Assembly (NCBI GenBank): GCA_963707875.1
Contig: CAVPRU010000014.1
Span: forward strand, 868,001 to 932,000
Source of the DNA: SZUA-320 sp963707875
GTDB lineage: Bacteria > Gemmatimonadota > Gemmatimonadetes > Gemmatimonadales > GWC2-71-9
Reading direction: 5' to 3'
DNA: 64,000 nucleotides
Shown here one piece after another: positions 8,824 through 17,763 of this stretch (position 1 is the first letter of the stretch; each line of letters opens with the position of its first letter). The notes beneath the pieces were generated by a model that was not told the DNA's origin, did no database searches, and saw only the letters and a program-made list of their open reading frames with translations. A program made the position numbers and the translations under genes.

Positions 8824-8989
8824 GGGAACCTCCAAATGGGATAGGAAGGTGGGGCCCGCCCGAGGGCGACTCCTCAGAACCTACGGCGCCGGGGCCGCGG
8901 GGGCAACCGGCTGTCCCGACCCGGGGGCGGGGGCCAACCCATGGCCGGCCGAGGGATGGTGCTGTTCCCGAGCCCGGGGAGCCACCAGC

Positions 8990-9556
8990 CTATGGTCCGG
9001 AGACGGCCACCGCCTCGCGCCGGAGCCGGCTGGCAAGGGCCAGGAGCCTCCGCACGGTCTCCCCACCGTGGTCCTCCTGCTCCGCCCGCCGGAAGGCGGC
9101 CAGCACCTCCGCCTGGGCGGCGTCCGACAGGAGCCCGTCTGCCATCGGAAACAGGACCTCGTCCTCCTTGGCGATGTGATCTCTGAGGAGCGCGACGTAG
9201 CCACCCGCGTGGGCGACCAGGTCCCGACCGGCCCCCTCATCACCCTGTTCCAGGCGGAGCGCCGCCTCCCGGATGCCACGGGTGAAGGCCCTGCCCTGTT
9301 CGTGCTCCGTCAGCATCACCGGAATCGGCCCCTGGTCCGCCGGCATCCCGCCGGCGATGATCGATTCGAACAGGACGTCCTCCTCCTTGTGGTGGTGCAC
9401 CCCGTCCGCGTACTCGGCGCAAAACGCGGCGGCCTCCAGAAAGAATCCCGGGCGGACCTCGCCCCCCCGGCTCAGTTTCCCGGCCATGATTTCCAGGGCG
9501 TCCAGCACCCGTTCGATGTTCCGGTGCTCCTCCATCAGGATGTCAATCGCTCTCAT
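8990..9556 (-). CDS. Hemerythrin-like (HHE domain) protein
   Basis: 188 residues, all helical, with the metal-ligand pattern of HHE/hemerythrin proteins: 'MEEHRNIE' near residue 11, 'HHHKEEDVLFE' near 55, 'LTEHEQGR' near 83 and 'LRDHIAKEDEVLF' near 125. These residues normally bind a di-iron centre that interacts with O2 or NO. It starts 17 bases after the Had gene on the same strand, with a GGAG upstream, and is the last gene of the aromatic run. A role in buffering or sensing oxygen for oxygen-sensitive aryl-CoA reductases is inference from position. Confidence 0.85.
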   Translation of the reverse strand: MRAIDILMEEHRNIERVLDALEIMAGKLSRGGEVRPGFFLEAAAFCAEYADGVHHHKEEDVLFESIIAGGMPADQGPIPVMLTEHEQGRAFTRGIREAALRLEQGDEGAGRDLVAHAGGYVALLRDHIAKEDEVLFPMADGLLSDAAQAEVLAAFRRAEQEDHGGETVRRLLALASRLRREAVAVSGP

Positions 9557-9573
9557 GGCGGGGTTTCTCCAGT

Positions 9574-10650
9574 TCAGGAAGGGACCAGCACAGCCCGTCG
9601 AAGCAGCTGCCCCCGGTGCGCCGCCTCAAAGACGGCGTTGATCTGGCCGAGCGGCCGGCGGTCAACGTACGGCTTCAGCGAGATCCGTCCCGCCGCGATC
9701 CACTGGAGCAGTTCAGGATAGATCAAGGGGTCGGCCCCCCAGTTGCCCCGCGCCACCGCGTCATAGGCCATCAGGTGGGACAGACAGATTTCGACCCGGT
9801 CGGGGGTGAACCCGACTACCGCCAGCGACCCGCCGAACCCGAGAAGCCCGAATGCCGTTTCCTGCCCGGTCCGGGTTCCGGAGGTCTCGAAGATCTTCCA
9901 GCGGTGGGCCGGGGCGCCCAGGGCAGCGGCCCGGTCTCTCACCTGCTTGCGGATCTCCCTGGCGGCTTGACCCCTGACCTCGAGGGCCGCGTGGGCCCCA
10001 GCCGAGACGGCCTGGGCAAGTTTTGCCTCATCCACGTCGAGGGCGATGACCATCGCCCCGACCGCCGTGGCCACCTGGACCCCGTGAATCCCGATCCCTC
10101 CCACGCCCACGAAGACGGCGAGATCGCCGGAGGCCAGCCCCGAGGCGCGCACCGCCTGGAAGGGCGTCGCCACGGCATCCGACACCACCGCGAGCTCCCA
10201 CAGGTCGTGACCCTGGAGCACTCCCGGAGGCACCGGGCAGAGAAAGCGGGCCGGCACCACCACGTGCGAGGCGTATCCGCCATCGATGTCGTTGCCAGGC
10301 ATCACCTGGCGCCGGCAGATCGTCCGGTGGCCTCCCTGGCAGAGCTCACACTCCCCGCACGGCAGGACGGCGGGTACCACCACCGGGCCGCCCAGGAGGC
10401 CGGTGTCCACTCCCTGGCCGACCGCCCTCACGATCCCGCTGATCTCGTGGCCCAGCACCAGGGGAGGCGGCCGGCGGGTCGGCACCCCGGAATGGAGAAA
10501 CGACAGATCGGTGTGACACACGCCGCAGCCGGCCACCTCGACCACCGCCTCTCCCGGCCCGGGCTCGCGGGGGGGCAGCTCCCGATGCTCGAACGGAGCA
10601 CCGGCCGCCGTCATCACCCATGCCTCCCAGGGTCGGGGCGCCTCAGTCAT
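9574..10650 (-). CDS. had: 6-hydroxycyclohex-1-ene-1-carbonyl-CoA dehydrogenase
   Basis: 358 residues from the ATG at 10650 (GGGAGG site; overlaps the ligase stop as ATGA). This is a zinc-dependent medium-chain alcohol dehydrogenase: 'CGVCHTDLSFLHSG' catalytic zinc region, 'CGECELCQGGHRTIC' structural zinc cluster, 'GVGGIGIHGVQVA' NAD-binding turn. 'GNDIDGGYASHV' and 'KIFETSGTRTGQE' are typical of Had from the benzoyl-CoA pathway, which oxidises the hydroxy group to give 6-oxocyclohex-1-ene-1-carbonyl-CoA with NAD+. The neighbouring Dch, Oah and reductase genes support the specific assignment. Confidence 0.82.
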   Translation of the reverse strand: MTEAPRPWEAWVMTAAGAPFEHRELPPREPGPGEAVVEVAGCGVCHTDLSFLHSGVPTRRPPPLVLGHEISGIVRAVGQGVDTGLLGGPVVVPAVLPCGECELCQGGHRTICRRQVMPGNDIDGGYASHVVVPARFLCPVPPGVLQGHDLWELAVVSDAVATPFQAVRASGLASGDLAVFVGVGGIGIHGVQVATAVGAMVIALDVDEAKLAQAVSAGAHAALEVRGQAAREIRKQVRDRAAALGAPAHRWKIFETSGTRTGQETAFGLLGFGGSLAVVGFTPDRVEICLSHLMAYDAVARGNWGADPLIYPELLQWIAAGRISLKPYVDRRPLGQINAVFEAAHRGQLLRRAVLVPS

Positions 10651-12587
10651 GCCCTGCCTCCCTTCACAGTCACCGGCTCCGATTGGTCGGGCGGGTCGCC
10701 AAAGACGAAGTTGCCGCACTCATGGCACTGATCCAGGGTGCGGTCCCGACCCGCGAAGCAGCTCCGCGCGTCCAGCTCGAGCCGGAAGACCTTCCGCAGG
10801 AAGTGGCAGTCGCAATCCGCGCTCGGATCGTACACCGCCTCCACGTAGCCTGCCCCCGAGTTGAGGACGTCGCCGACCCGCACCTTGAGGGACGGGGTCA
10901 GTTCGTTCCCTTCGATGGTCAGTTCCCGGCTGATCACCGCGAAGGCACGGATCTTCTCGTACCGGATCGGATGTTCCCGATTGAAGGTGCGCACCGTCTC
11001 GCGCAGCGAAGCCTTCACCACCTGGTCTGCGGTCGCGGTATCGGACCCGAACTCCTCACCAATCCGGTAGAAATCCGGAAAGACGAGGGCAGCCAGGTAG
11101 TCCCGCCCGCTCCCGACCACGATGACGTGCCGGATATAGGGGTTCATCCCGGCCAGCTGGTTCTCGATCTCGGTGGGGACGACCTTCTCCGCATTGAGCA
11201 ATTTGAAGACCCGGTCCTTGCGGGCGACCAGCTTGAGACCAGCGCCGACCGCGACGCCGAGATCTCCGGTGCGGAACCAGCCGTCGCCCGGGAGGGCTCT
11301 GGCGGTGGCCGCCGGGTCCTCGAAGTACCCCCGCATCACGTTCGGTCCCTGAACCAGGATCTCCCCGTCGGCGGCGATCCGAAGCCGGACGCCGGGAATC
11401 GGGTAGCCCACCATTCCCGGCACGGCGCGCGGTTCGGCCAAGTCGGTCACGGTACAGCAGGGAGCCGTTTCGGTCAGCCCCCATCCCTCGAGCACCGGAA
11501 TCCGCCGCTCCGCAAAGAACGTGGCGAGGTTGGCGGGAAGGGGCGCCGCCGCGGTGAAGACGAAACGCAGCTCCGGATGGAGGATCCACGCTTCCTCGGG
11601 ATGCCCCTGCGCCCGCACCACCAGCTGTTGATAGATCTTCGGGACACTGAAGTAGATCGTCGGCCGCACGGCCTTCCAATTGTGGAGCAGCCGGTCGAAG
11701 TCCTTGCCCGCCGAGTCGTCGAGAAACAGGGTGGCGCCGTTGTAGAGCGCCGCGTACTTCTCGAAGATTCCCCCGAAACTGTGGTGCCAGGGCAAGTAGG
11801 AGAGGAACCGATCGGCCGGGGTGATGCTCCAGATCGCCGAGAGGGCCCGCTGCTGGGAGAGGATGTTGTCGTGGCTGAGCAGGACCCCCTTCTGTCGCCC
11901 GGTGGTGCCGGAGGTGAACATCATCAGGGCCGGGTCGCCCGGATCCACGGCGGCCGCGGCGGCGAGAAAGTCCTTTCGGGCCGCGCCAGCCTCCGCCGGC
12001 TCGGCGAACTTCATCAGGGCGTCGGCGTATCGGGTGGTCTCAGCGGCGGGGTCCTCCCCCGGCGACCGGCGCTCGACCGGCTCCATCCCGTCGCAACTCA
12101 CCACCACCCGCACGCTGCCCGGCACACCCGTGCGCTGGAGCTGCTCCCCGCCGGGAACGAAGAGCGCCGATGGCCGAGCCTGGGCGACCAGTTCCTTCGC
12201 CTGGGCCTCGGCGTATCCAGCGAAGATCGGCACGTACACCGCCCCCAGGCTCATGGTGGCGAGTTCGACGACCAGCATCTCGGCGCGGTTGGGGGAGAAC
12301 GCTACGACCCGATCTCCCGGCCCGACCCCGGCGGCCACCAGGAAGCGCCCGAGCGCAGTGACGTCGTCACCCAGCGCGCCCCATGACACGGTCCGGAACT
12401 CTGCTCCGTGGCGCACCCCGTAGGCCGGCTGCCCGGCCCGGCTGGCGACCTGGCGGGCCAGGAGGCTGCCCACCGATTCCGGCTGGCCGGGCAGCGGGAT
12501 GGTCGAGTAGAGCTCCGACCCTGACCGCGCTGCCGCCGCCGCATGGTGGCCGCGAGGACTGCTGCCACGCAGGGCCTCAGTCGGCAT
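10647..12587 (-). CDS. AMP-forming acyl/aryl-CoA ligase with Cys-rich tail
   Basis: 646 residues from the ATG at 12587 (GGAGGG site), which lies in the last codons of the preceding ATPase gene. It is an adenylate-forming enzyme: 'TSGTTGRQKGVLLSH' P-loop, 'GWGLTETAP' and 'GWFRTGDLG', closest in style to long-chain acyl-CoA synthetases. In context it is the candidate for activating benzoate or another cyclic carboxylate to its CoA thioester. Substrate is not readable from sequence. The last ~55 residues are an unusual extension with 'CDCHF', a further Cys and 'QCHECGNF', a possible metal site. The stop overlaps the Had start. Confidence 0.78.
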   Translation of the reverse strand: MPTEALRGSSPRGHHAAAAARSGSELYSTIPLPGQPESVGSLLARQVASRAGQPAYGVRHGAEFRTVSWGALGDDVTALGRFLVAAGVGPGDRVVAFSPNRAEMLVVELATMSLGAVYVPIFAGYAEAQAKELVAQARPSALFVPGGEQLQRTGVPGSVRVVVSCDGMEPVERRSPGEDPAAETTRYADALMKFAEPAEAGAARKDFLAAAAAVDPGDPALMMFTSGTTGRQKGVLLSHDNILSQQRALSAIWSITPADRFLSYLPWHHSFGGIFEKYAALYNGATLFLDDSAGKDFDRLLHNWKAVRPTIYFSVPKIYQQLVVRAQGHPEEAWILHPELRFVFTAAAPLPANLATFFAERRIPVLEGWGLTETAPCCTVTDLAEPRAVPGMVGYPIPGVRLRIAADGEILVQGPNVMRGYFEDPAATARALPGDGWFRTGDLGVAVGAGLKLVARKDRVFKLLNAEKVVPTEIENQLAGMNPYIRHVIVVGSGRDYLAALVFPDFYRIGEEFGSDTATADQVVKASLRETVRTFNREHPIRYEKIRAFAVISRELTIEGNELTPSLKVRVGDVLNSGAGYVEAVYDPSADCDCHFLRKVFRLELDARSCFAGRDRTLDQCHECGNFVFGDPPDQSEPVTVKGGRA

Positions 12588-13386
12588 CCGACCCTCCGAT
12601 GGATGGCCCCACGGCCACCGCCCCCTCCCGGGCGGCCAGCGCGGCACCGAAGGCCCCTGTCATCTGAGGCAGAGGGGGGACGATCACTTCGGCGTGCAGT
12701 TCCTTGCCGAGCAGCCCCACCAGGGTGGGGTGGTAGGCCACGACGCCCCCGGTGGCCACGACCTTCCCGGGAAACACGTCCATCGCCGCCACCCGCTTCA
12801 CCAGGGACCGGTAGGCCGCCAGCGCCAGATCGGCCGGGCGCTTGCCCGCCCGGATCAGCGCCAGCAGTTCGGTCCCGGCGAACACGGTGCAGAAGCTCGA
12901 CAGCTCGAGCGGTTCCGTCGCCTCGAGGGCGAGTCGATCCAGGTCGGCTGACTCGATGCCCAGCCGGAGGGCGATTTCCTCAAGGAAACTCCCGGTACCC
13001 GCCGCGCACTTGCGGTTCATCCGATGCCCTAGTCGTCGGCCTTCCGGATCCAGGTGGATCACCTTGGCGTCCTGGCCGCCGATGTCGATCACCACCAGCG
13101 GTCCGGACACGAAGAAGGCGGCCCCACGACCATGGCAGTCCAGTTCGGTTCGCGACCCGTCGGCCTGCGTCAGGGCATGACGTCCGAATCCGGTCGCCCA
13201 TACGGCCTGGACTTCGTTCCGTTTCCGGCCGGCGGCGCGCAGAGCCCCGGTGAGTGCCCGGTCGGCCGCCCCGACCAGGTCGGCGCCGGATCGGGCAACC
13301 GCCGTCCCGAGCACCGTGGCATCGTCGTCGATGACGACCGCCTTGGTGGTCCAGGAACCACAGTCGAGACCGACCCAGAGTGTCAT
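12577..13386 (-). CDS. BcrD-type ATPase subunit of set-1 aryl-CoA reductase
   Basis: 269 residues, a BadF/BadG/BcrA/BcrD ATPase (actin fold). Visible motifs are phosphate loop 'GLDCGSWTTKAVVID', 'VVIDIGGQDAKVI', 'NRKCAAGTGSFLEE' and 'LSSFCTVFAGTE'. The cysteines of the last two motifs are those that hold the inter-subunit [4Fe-4S] cluster in this family. Such subunits couple ATP hydrolysis to electron transfer into the catalytic subunits. The gene starts ATGA-overlapped with the preceding catalytic subunit. Length matches BcrD/BzdQ (about 280-295). Confidence 0.82.
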   Translation of the reverse strand: MTLWVGLDCGSWTTKAVVIDDDATVLGTAVARSGADLVGAADRALTGALRAAGRKRNEVQAVWATGFGRHALTQADGSRTELDCHGRGAAFFVSGPLVVIDIGGQDAKVIHLDPEGRRLGHRMNRKCAAGTGSFLEEIALRLGIESADLDRLALEATEPLELSSFCTVFAGTELLALIRAGKRPADLALAAYRSLVKRVAAMDVFPGKVVATGGVVAYHPTLVGLLGKELHAEVIVPPLPQMTGAFGAALAAREGAVAVGPSIGGSDAD

Positions 13387-14628
13387 CCGGGGCGTGCTCC
13401 CGAGACCGCGCCCCGCGCATCGGCGATCTGCTCGACAAAGCCCTCGATGTTGGTGCGGGCCTGCTCGTCCGAGAAACAGCGGAGGTCGTTGACGTCACCG
13501 TCGAGCACCAGGGTCGGCACCCCCAGCCGCTCGGCAGATCCGCCGCGGCATGCCGTACCGGGTGTTCGAGTTGTTCGGGCAGGTCCGGCAGTCGTGGAAG
13601 ATGATGCCATCGACGGCGTACAGCGCCATCATCTCTTCGAGGTACCGTTCCTTCGGGCCCTCGGCCCGGACGATGAAGAGCTCCAGCGACGCTCGCGCCA
13701 TGGAGCGCACCGGGTCGGCCGGGTCCAAGGTCGAAAAAATCCAGCTGTTGCAGTAGGTCGAGGCCACCACCGCCGTCCGGAACTCCGTGAGCAGTTCCGA
13801 CAGGGCGCGGAGCCGTCCCCAGATGGGCATCCCCTCCCAGTACAACCGGTAGCGCTCGTCCGGCACGGCGGCCGCACCCTGCCGGGTCCGCTCCTGCAGT
13901 TCGGCCAGCAGTTGTTCGTAGTAGCCAATGGCCGCCGCGGTCCCCCGCAGGACGACCGCCGGCCCCATGTGGACGGTGCCGTCGAAGAAGCTCAGCGGCG
14001 TGGGACGGTGCACCGCGGTGCGGAGGCAGGCCTCCCAGAGATCCGAACAGCGGCGCGAGGCCGCAACCACGGCGGAGAGGCGGATCGGATCCAGCCGGGT
14101 CCCCGCCACCTGTTCGAGGGGCGGGATCAGACCCTCGATCTGCCGGGTCACCCCGTCGACATCCCCGGCCGTCACCTCGCCCAGGCTCCGTGGCGACCGC
14201 ACCCCGATCACCGGCACCCCCCACTTCCGACCGTACCACTCGAACCAGTCGCGGACGTCGCGGCACTGGTTGGTGTTGAAGACCAGCACGTCGGCCCGCG
14301 GGGGAGCCTCCAGGCCGAAGGCGGTGAGGGGCGTCTCGCCGGCCAGGTGGGCCCCGATGTCGCTGGTCAGATAGGAGCAGATGTCCTGGGAGTAGCCCTG
14401 GGCGTGGGCCAGCGGCATCGTGCGTTGGGCCACCCGCGCGGCACCCAGCATCGCGGCGTGATTCTCAGGGAAGAAGACCCGGAAACCGAGGGCCTGCAGC
14501 AGTTCCGCCGGACCGACACTGCTGCACCACGCGACCGGTGCCGAGGGGCCGCCGACCGTCTCCCCCAGCGACCGGTAGTAGGTGCCCATCGTGTCGCGGA
14601 GCGCAGCGACACTGCGAAGCCCGCTCAT
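13383..14628 (-). CDS. Set-1 aryl-CoA reductase catalytic-type subunit (BcrB/BcrC family), one frameshift
   Basis: About 414 residues of the 2-hydroxyacyl-CoA dehydratase/BcrB-BcrC family: 'VFFPENHAAMLGA', 'FNTNQCRDVRDWFEWYG', 'YRLYWEGMPIWGRL', 'HDCRTCPNNSNTRYGMP' and 'VLDGDVNDLRCF'. Spaced cysteines suit [4Fe-4S] ligation. The frame breaks at about 13,537 between 'GMPRR' and 'AERLGVPTLVLDGD', consistent with one missing base. Both gene ends overlap neighbours as ATGA, so the gene is embedded in a translationally coupled block. It resembles the subunit at 15.5 kb more than the set-2 proteins. Whether it is the B- or C-type subunit is unresolved. Confidence 0.78.
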
Positions 14629-15443
14629 CCTGCCACCGTCGTCCGGCCCGGCGCACCGGCCATCTGCTGGTGGACTTTCATGGCCGCTCCGAGGGCGCCG
14701 GTGAGAATCGGTTCGGGCACGGTCGCGATGGGGACGCCGGTGAGCAGGCTCAGGGCATGGAGCACCCCGGGGAAGTACTCCGCGACCCCGCCACACACCA
14801 CCACCGGCTCGGTGAACCCGCCGATCTCGGCGATCCGCTCCGCGATCGAGTGCATGCTCCCGAGCGCGATCTCCTCGCGCGACGCCCCCTCGCGCAGTCG
14901 TTCGAGCACCTCGGAGGTGGAGAACACCGAGCAGTAGCTGCTGACCCGGGCCGGCTGGGCGGCGGCCGCGGCCAGGGCCTGGAGACCAGTGGCGCTGACG
15001 TCCAGGTGCCGGGCCGTGAACATCAGGAAGCTCCCGACGCCGATCGCGCAGCGGCGCAGGTTCCGCGCCTCCACTCGCCGGCCAGTGTCATCGACGGTGA
15101 TGACGTGCGGATCGCGACCCCCGATGTCCACCAGGGTCATCGCGTGGCCGAGGTGGTGGAACGCCCCGCGGGCGTGACAGCCGGTCTCCGCCGCCACCAA
15201 GGTCGCACCCGGCACCGCCTCACTGGCAAAGCCCGTCGCGCCGAGGCCCACCAGCTCGGACTCGGATCGCTGTGCATCGTCCAGCGCCGCGGCGAGCACC
15301 TCCACCACGCAGGCCTGGAAGTAGCCCCGGGTCGGCACCACCGCCCGCCCGAGCACCTGGCCCGCTTCGGTGACGATCACTGCCTTGACGCACTCCGTCC
15401 CGGCATCGACTCCGGCGGCCAGACCGCTGTCGGCATTCAGCAT
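14625..15443 (-). CDS. BcrA-type ATPase subunit of set-1 aryl-CoA reductase, short form
   Basis: 272 residues of the BadF/BcrA ATPase family: 'GVDAGTECVKAVIVT' phosphate loop, 'LVDIGGRDPHVITVD', 'RRCAIGVGSFLMF' and 'VSSYCSVFSTSE'. The 'GRDPHVI' and 'CAIGVGSF' variants distinguish it from the BcrD-like partner at 12.6 kb and recall BcrA. Canonical BcrA/BzdP are about 430 residues; this one is as short as BcrD, lacking the extra N-terminal or insert region. It has a strong AAGGAGG site 30 bases after the upstream subunit gene. Expected role: ATP-driven electron activator. Confidence 0.75.
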   Translation of the reverse strand: MLNADSGLAAGVDAGTECVKAVIVTEAGQVLGRAVVPTRGYFQACVVEVLAAALDDAQRSESELVGLGATGFASEAVPGATLVAAETGCHARGAFHHLGHAMTLVDIGGRDPHVITVDDTGRRVEARNLRRCAIGVGSFLMFTARHLDVSATGLQALAAAAAQPARVSSYCSVFSTSEVLERLREGASREEIALGSMHSIAERIAEIGGFTEPVVVCGGVAEYFPGVLHALSLLTGVPIATVPEPILTGALGAAMKVHQQMAGAPGRTTVAG

Positions 15444-15473
15444 CGTGACGATCCTCCTTGCGACGGGGCGGCG

Positions 15474-16717
15474 CTAGTGCGCTCCCGCGCGCTCGACATG
15501 CTGCTCGAGGAAATCCGCGAGCAGGCCGTGCAGGCGTTCGGTGGAAAAGAGCCGGAGGTCATGGGAATCCGCCTCGATGACCAGCCCGGGCACCCCCGTT
15601 TCTCGCTGGGTGCGCACCGCCAGGCCGTAGCGGACATGGCTCGCCTCCGGCGTCGTCCGGCAGTCGTGGTACACCGCGGCGTCCACCCCGTACCGATTGA
15701 ACTGCTGCGCCAGGTACCGGGCCTGGTAGTCCTCCGACCGATTGCCAAACACGCCGGTGTAGGCGCGGGCCATGCTTCCAATCGGGTCGCTCCGGTCGAG
15801 GCCGGGCAGGGCAAAGACCGCCGAGAAGGTCGACCCGACAACTGCGACGTCGGCCTCGGCAAAGAGCCGGGCCAGCGGGCGCAGGGCGCACCAGATCGGG
15901 GGGCCGTCCCAGTAGAACCGATGGGCTTCCGAGGGCACCGCAGCGACCCCCTGGGTGATCCGATCCTCGATCTCGGCCTTGAGGTCCCGGTAATACACGA
16001 CTGCCTCCGGCGTCCCCCGCAGCAGGATCATCGGCGCCAGATGGACCAGCGTGTCAAACCACGTGAAGGGGGCCGGTGTAGCCTGCGCCAGACGGAGAAT
16101 GTCGTCCCATAGCGCCGCCGCCTCGGCGGCCAACCCCACGGTTTCCCCGAGGCGGTCCATGTTCAGCACCGTCCCCGTCACCTGCTCCAGCCGGTCCGTG
16201 AGGCGCCACAGCTGGTGGACGGCGGCATCGACGTCGATCTGCTCCACCGCGTCGAGCGCCGGCGGCGGATGCAGCCCCAGTACCGGCACCGCATAGTGAG
16301 AGCCATAGAATTCGAACCAGCGGAGCAGCTGATGGCCGGTATTGGTGCTGTAGACCACCACGTCGGGCCGTGGTGGACCCTTGAGCCCGTGTACCCCGAC
16401 CAGGGGGCTGCTCCCCGAGGAGCAGGGCACCGATGTCGGCTCGCATCGCCGAACTGGCGAACTGGGAAAACCCCTCAGCCGTCGCCGCGCGCCAGGTAGG
16501 GCCCGGCCTGGCGGCTGGCCCCGATCAGCGCCGCATGGTTCTCGGGGAAGTAGGGCACAATCCCGAGCGCCCGCACCACCTCCACCGGGGCCAGCCCGGA
16601 ACAGGCCGCCACCAGTCGGTCCGGGTCGTCGGAAGCGGCCTCGACGTCGTGGTAGTAGCTGTGCATCAGCTCCTTCAGTCGCCGGGTGCTCTCCAGCGGA
16701 GGACCGCCCGCTGGCAT
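15474..16717 (-). CDS. Set-1 aryl-CoA reductase catalytic-type subunit (BcrB/BcrC family), two frameshifts
   Basis: About 414 residues after joining three frames. N-terminus: 'LKELMHSYYHDVEA' and 'IVPYFPENHAALIGA'. Breaks lie near 16,478 and 16,408. It then continues 'DVVVYSTNTGHQLLRWFEFYG', 'HRFYWDGPPIWCALR' and 'VYHDCRTTPEASHVRYG' to the end. It is a close paralog of the 13.4 kb subunit in length and motif order, but the 'RTCPNNSN' cysteine of that partner is a Thr here. It probably forms the catalytic heterodimer with that subunit. The start is provisional because the upstream frame stays open. Confidence 0.72.
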
Positions 16718-16804
16718 CCCCCCGTCCGCACCGAGGGCGCTCGTCCGGGCCGACCTGGTCCCGACGGCCGGGGCCCTTGCCCCCGCACCTTCCAGGCCGA
16801 GCTC

Positions 16805-17753
16805 GCCGCACGATCTCCTGCCGGTTCAGGAACTTCTGGCGCTCGCGGGAATGGATGAAGCGCGTCAGGGCGGCGTTGTGAGGCGCGGAGGCCCGAGGCG
16901 CTCCGCCTCAGCCACGATGGCGCCGTTGATCGCATCGACCTCGGTCTGCATGCCCCGGGCAAGGTCCTGCCACATGGACGGGCGGTTCTTGCCGAGCGCC
17001 TTCAGGGACCCGATGATCGGACGGAAGGGATCCTCCTCGTCCACGATCGGGATCCCCCGCGCCCGCATCACCGCGATGATCTCAGCCGTCAGATCCCGGA
17101 GAAACGCCATCAGGTCGGGTCGCCCAGGATTTCCCGGCAGGTGAGACCCGTGACCGCCGACACCGGATTGATCGCGGCGTTGTGGAGCAGCTTCTGCCAG
17201 AGCGCGTGGTCGATGTTCGGGGCCACATTGGTCTCGATCCCGGCCCGGCGGAACATCTCGGCGATCGCCTCGATCTCCGGAGTGACCTCTCCGACAAACG
17301 GAGCGATCTGCACCGGCTTGATCCCGGTGCGGTATTGCAGTCGCCCCGGGCCCATGTGCTGGATGCTGTGGTAGGTAATCCCACAGAGAATCCGTTCCGG
17401 GGCCGACGAATCGGGCGATGGTCTCGGCGTTGCCGATGCCGTTCTGCATCGACAGGAACCTGCGTCTGCGGGCCGACCGCCGGCATCGAATCCCGCACCG
17501 CGCCTTCAGTCTGATAGGTCTTGACGGCGATGAACACCAGATCGAATGGGTCGAGTCCTTCCACCGAGGTCACCACCTGGACCGGGACCCGGACCTCCTC
17601 CTCGCCGGTGCGGGTGATGACCAGCCCGGCCTCATTGAGCAGGCGGGCCCGGGCCTGGTTGATCTCGAGCAGGGTCACGTTCTCGCCGGCCCGTGCCAGG
17701 CTCGCACCGACGAATCCGCCCAGTGCCCCGGCTCCCGTAATCAGAATCCGCAT
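16805..17753 (-). CDS. Ketopantoate reductase (ApbA/PanE) family protein, several frameshifts
   Basis: The ATG at 17753 follows GAGGAGGG and opens a Rossmann fold 'MRILITGAGALGGFVGASLA'. The protein then passes through at least four frame breaks (near 17,460, 17,390, 17,108 and 16,885). Segments are 'NGIGNAETIARFVGP', 'MGPGRLQYRTGIKPVQI', 'DHALWQKLLHNAAINPVSAV', 'RPSMWQDLARGMQTEVDAING' and finally 'PHNAALTRFIHSRERQKF'. Joined length is about 316 residues, normal for the family. The stop cannot be placed exactly. PanE makes pantoate for CoA, but a family member inside an aromatic operon may instead be a hydroxyacid or hydroxyacyl-CoA dehydrogenase. Confidence 0.7.
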
Positions 17754-17763
17754 GTCGCCCTCC

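Noticed and set aside
16718..16804. An internal promoter region before the 15.5 kb subunit gene
   Set aside because: After frame correction the ketopantoate-reductase-like protein extends to about 16,805 and the subunit frame is open upstream, so there is little true intergenic space and no promoter-like sequence.
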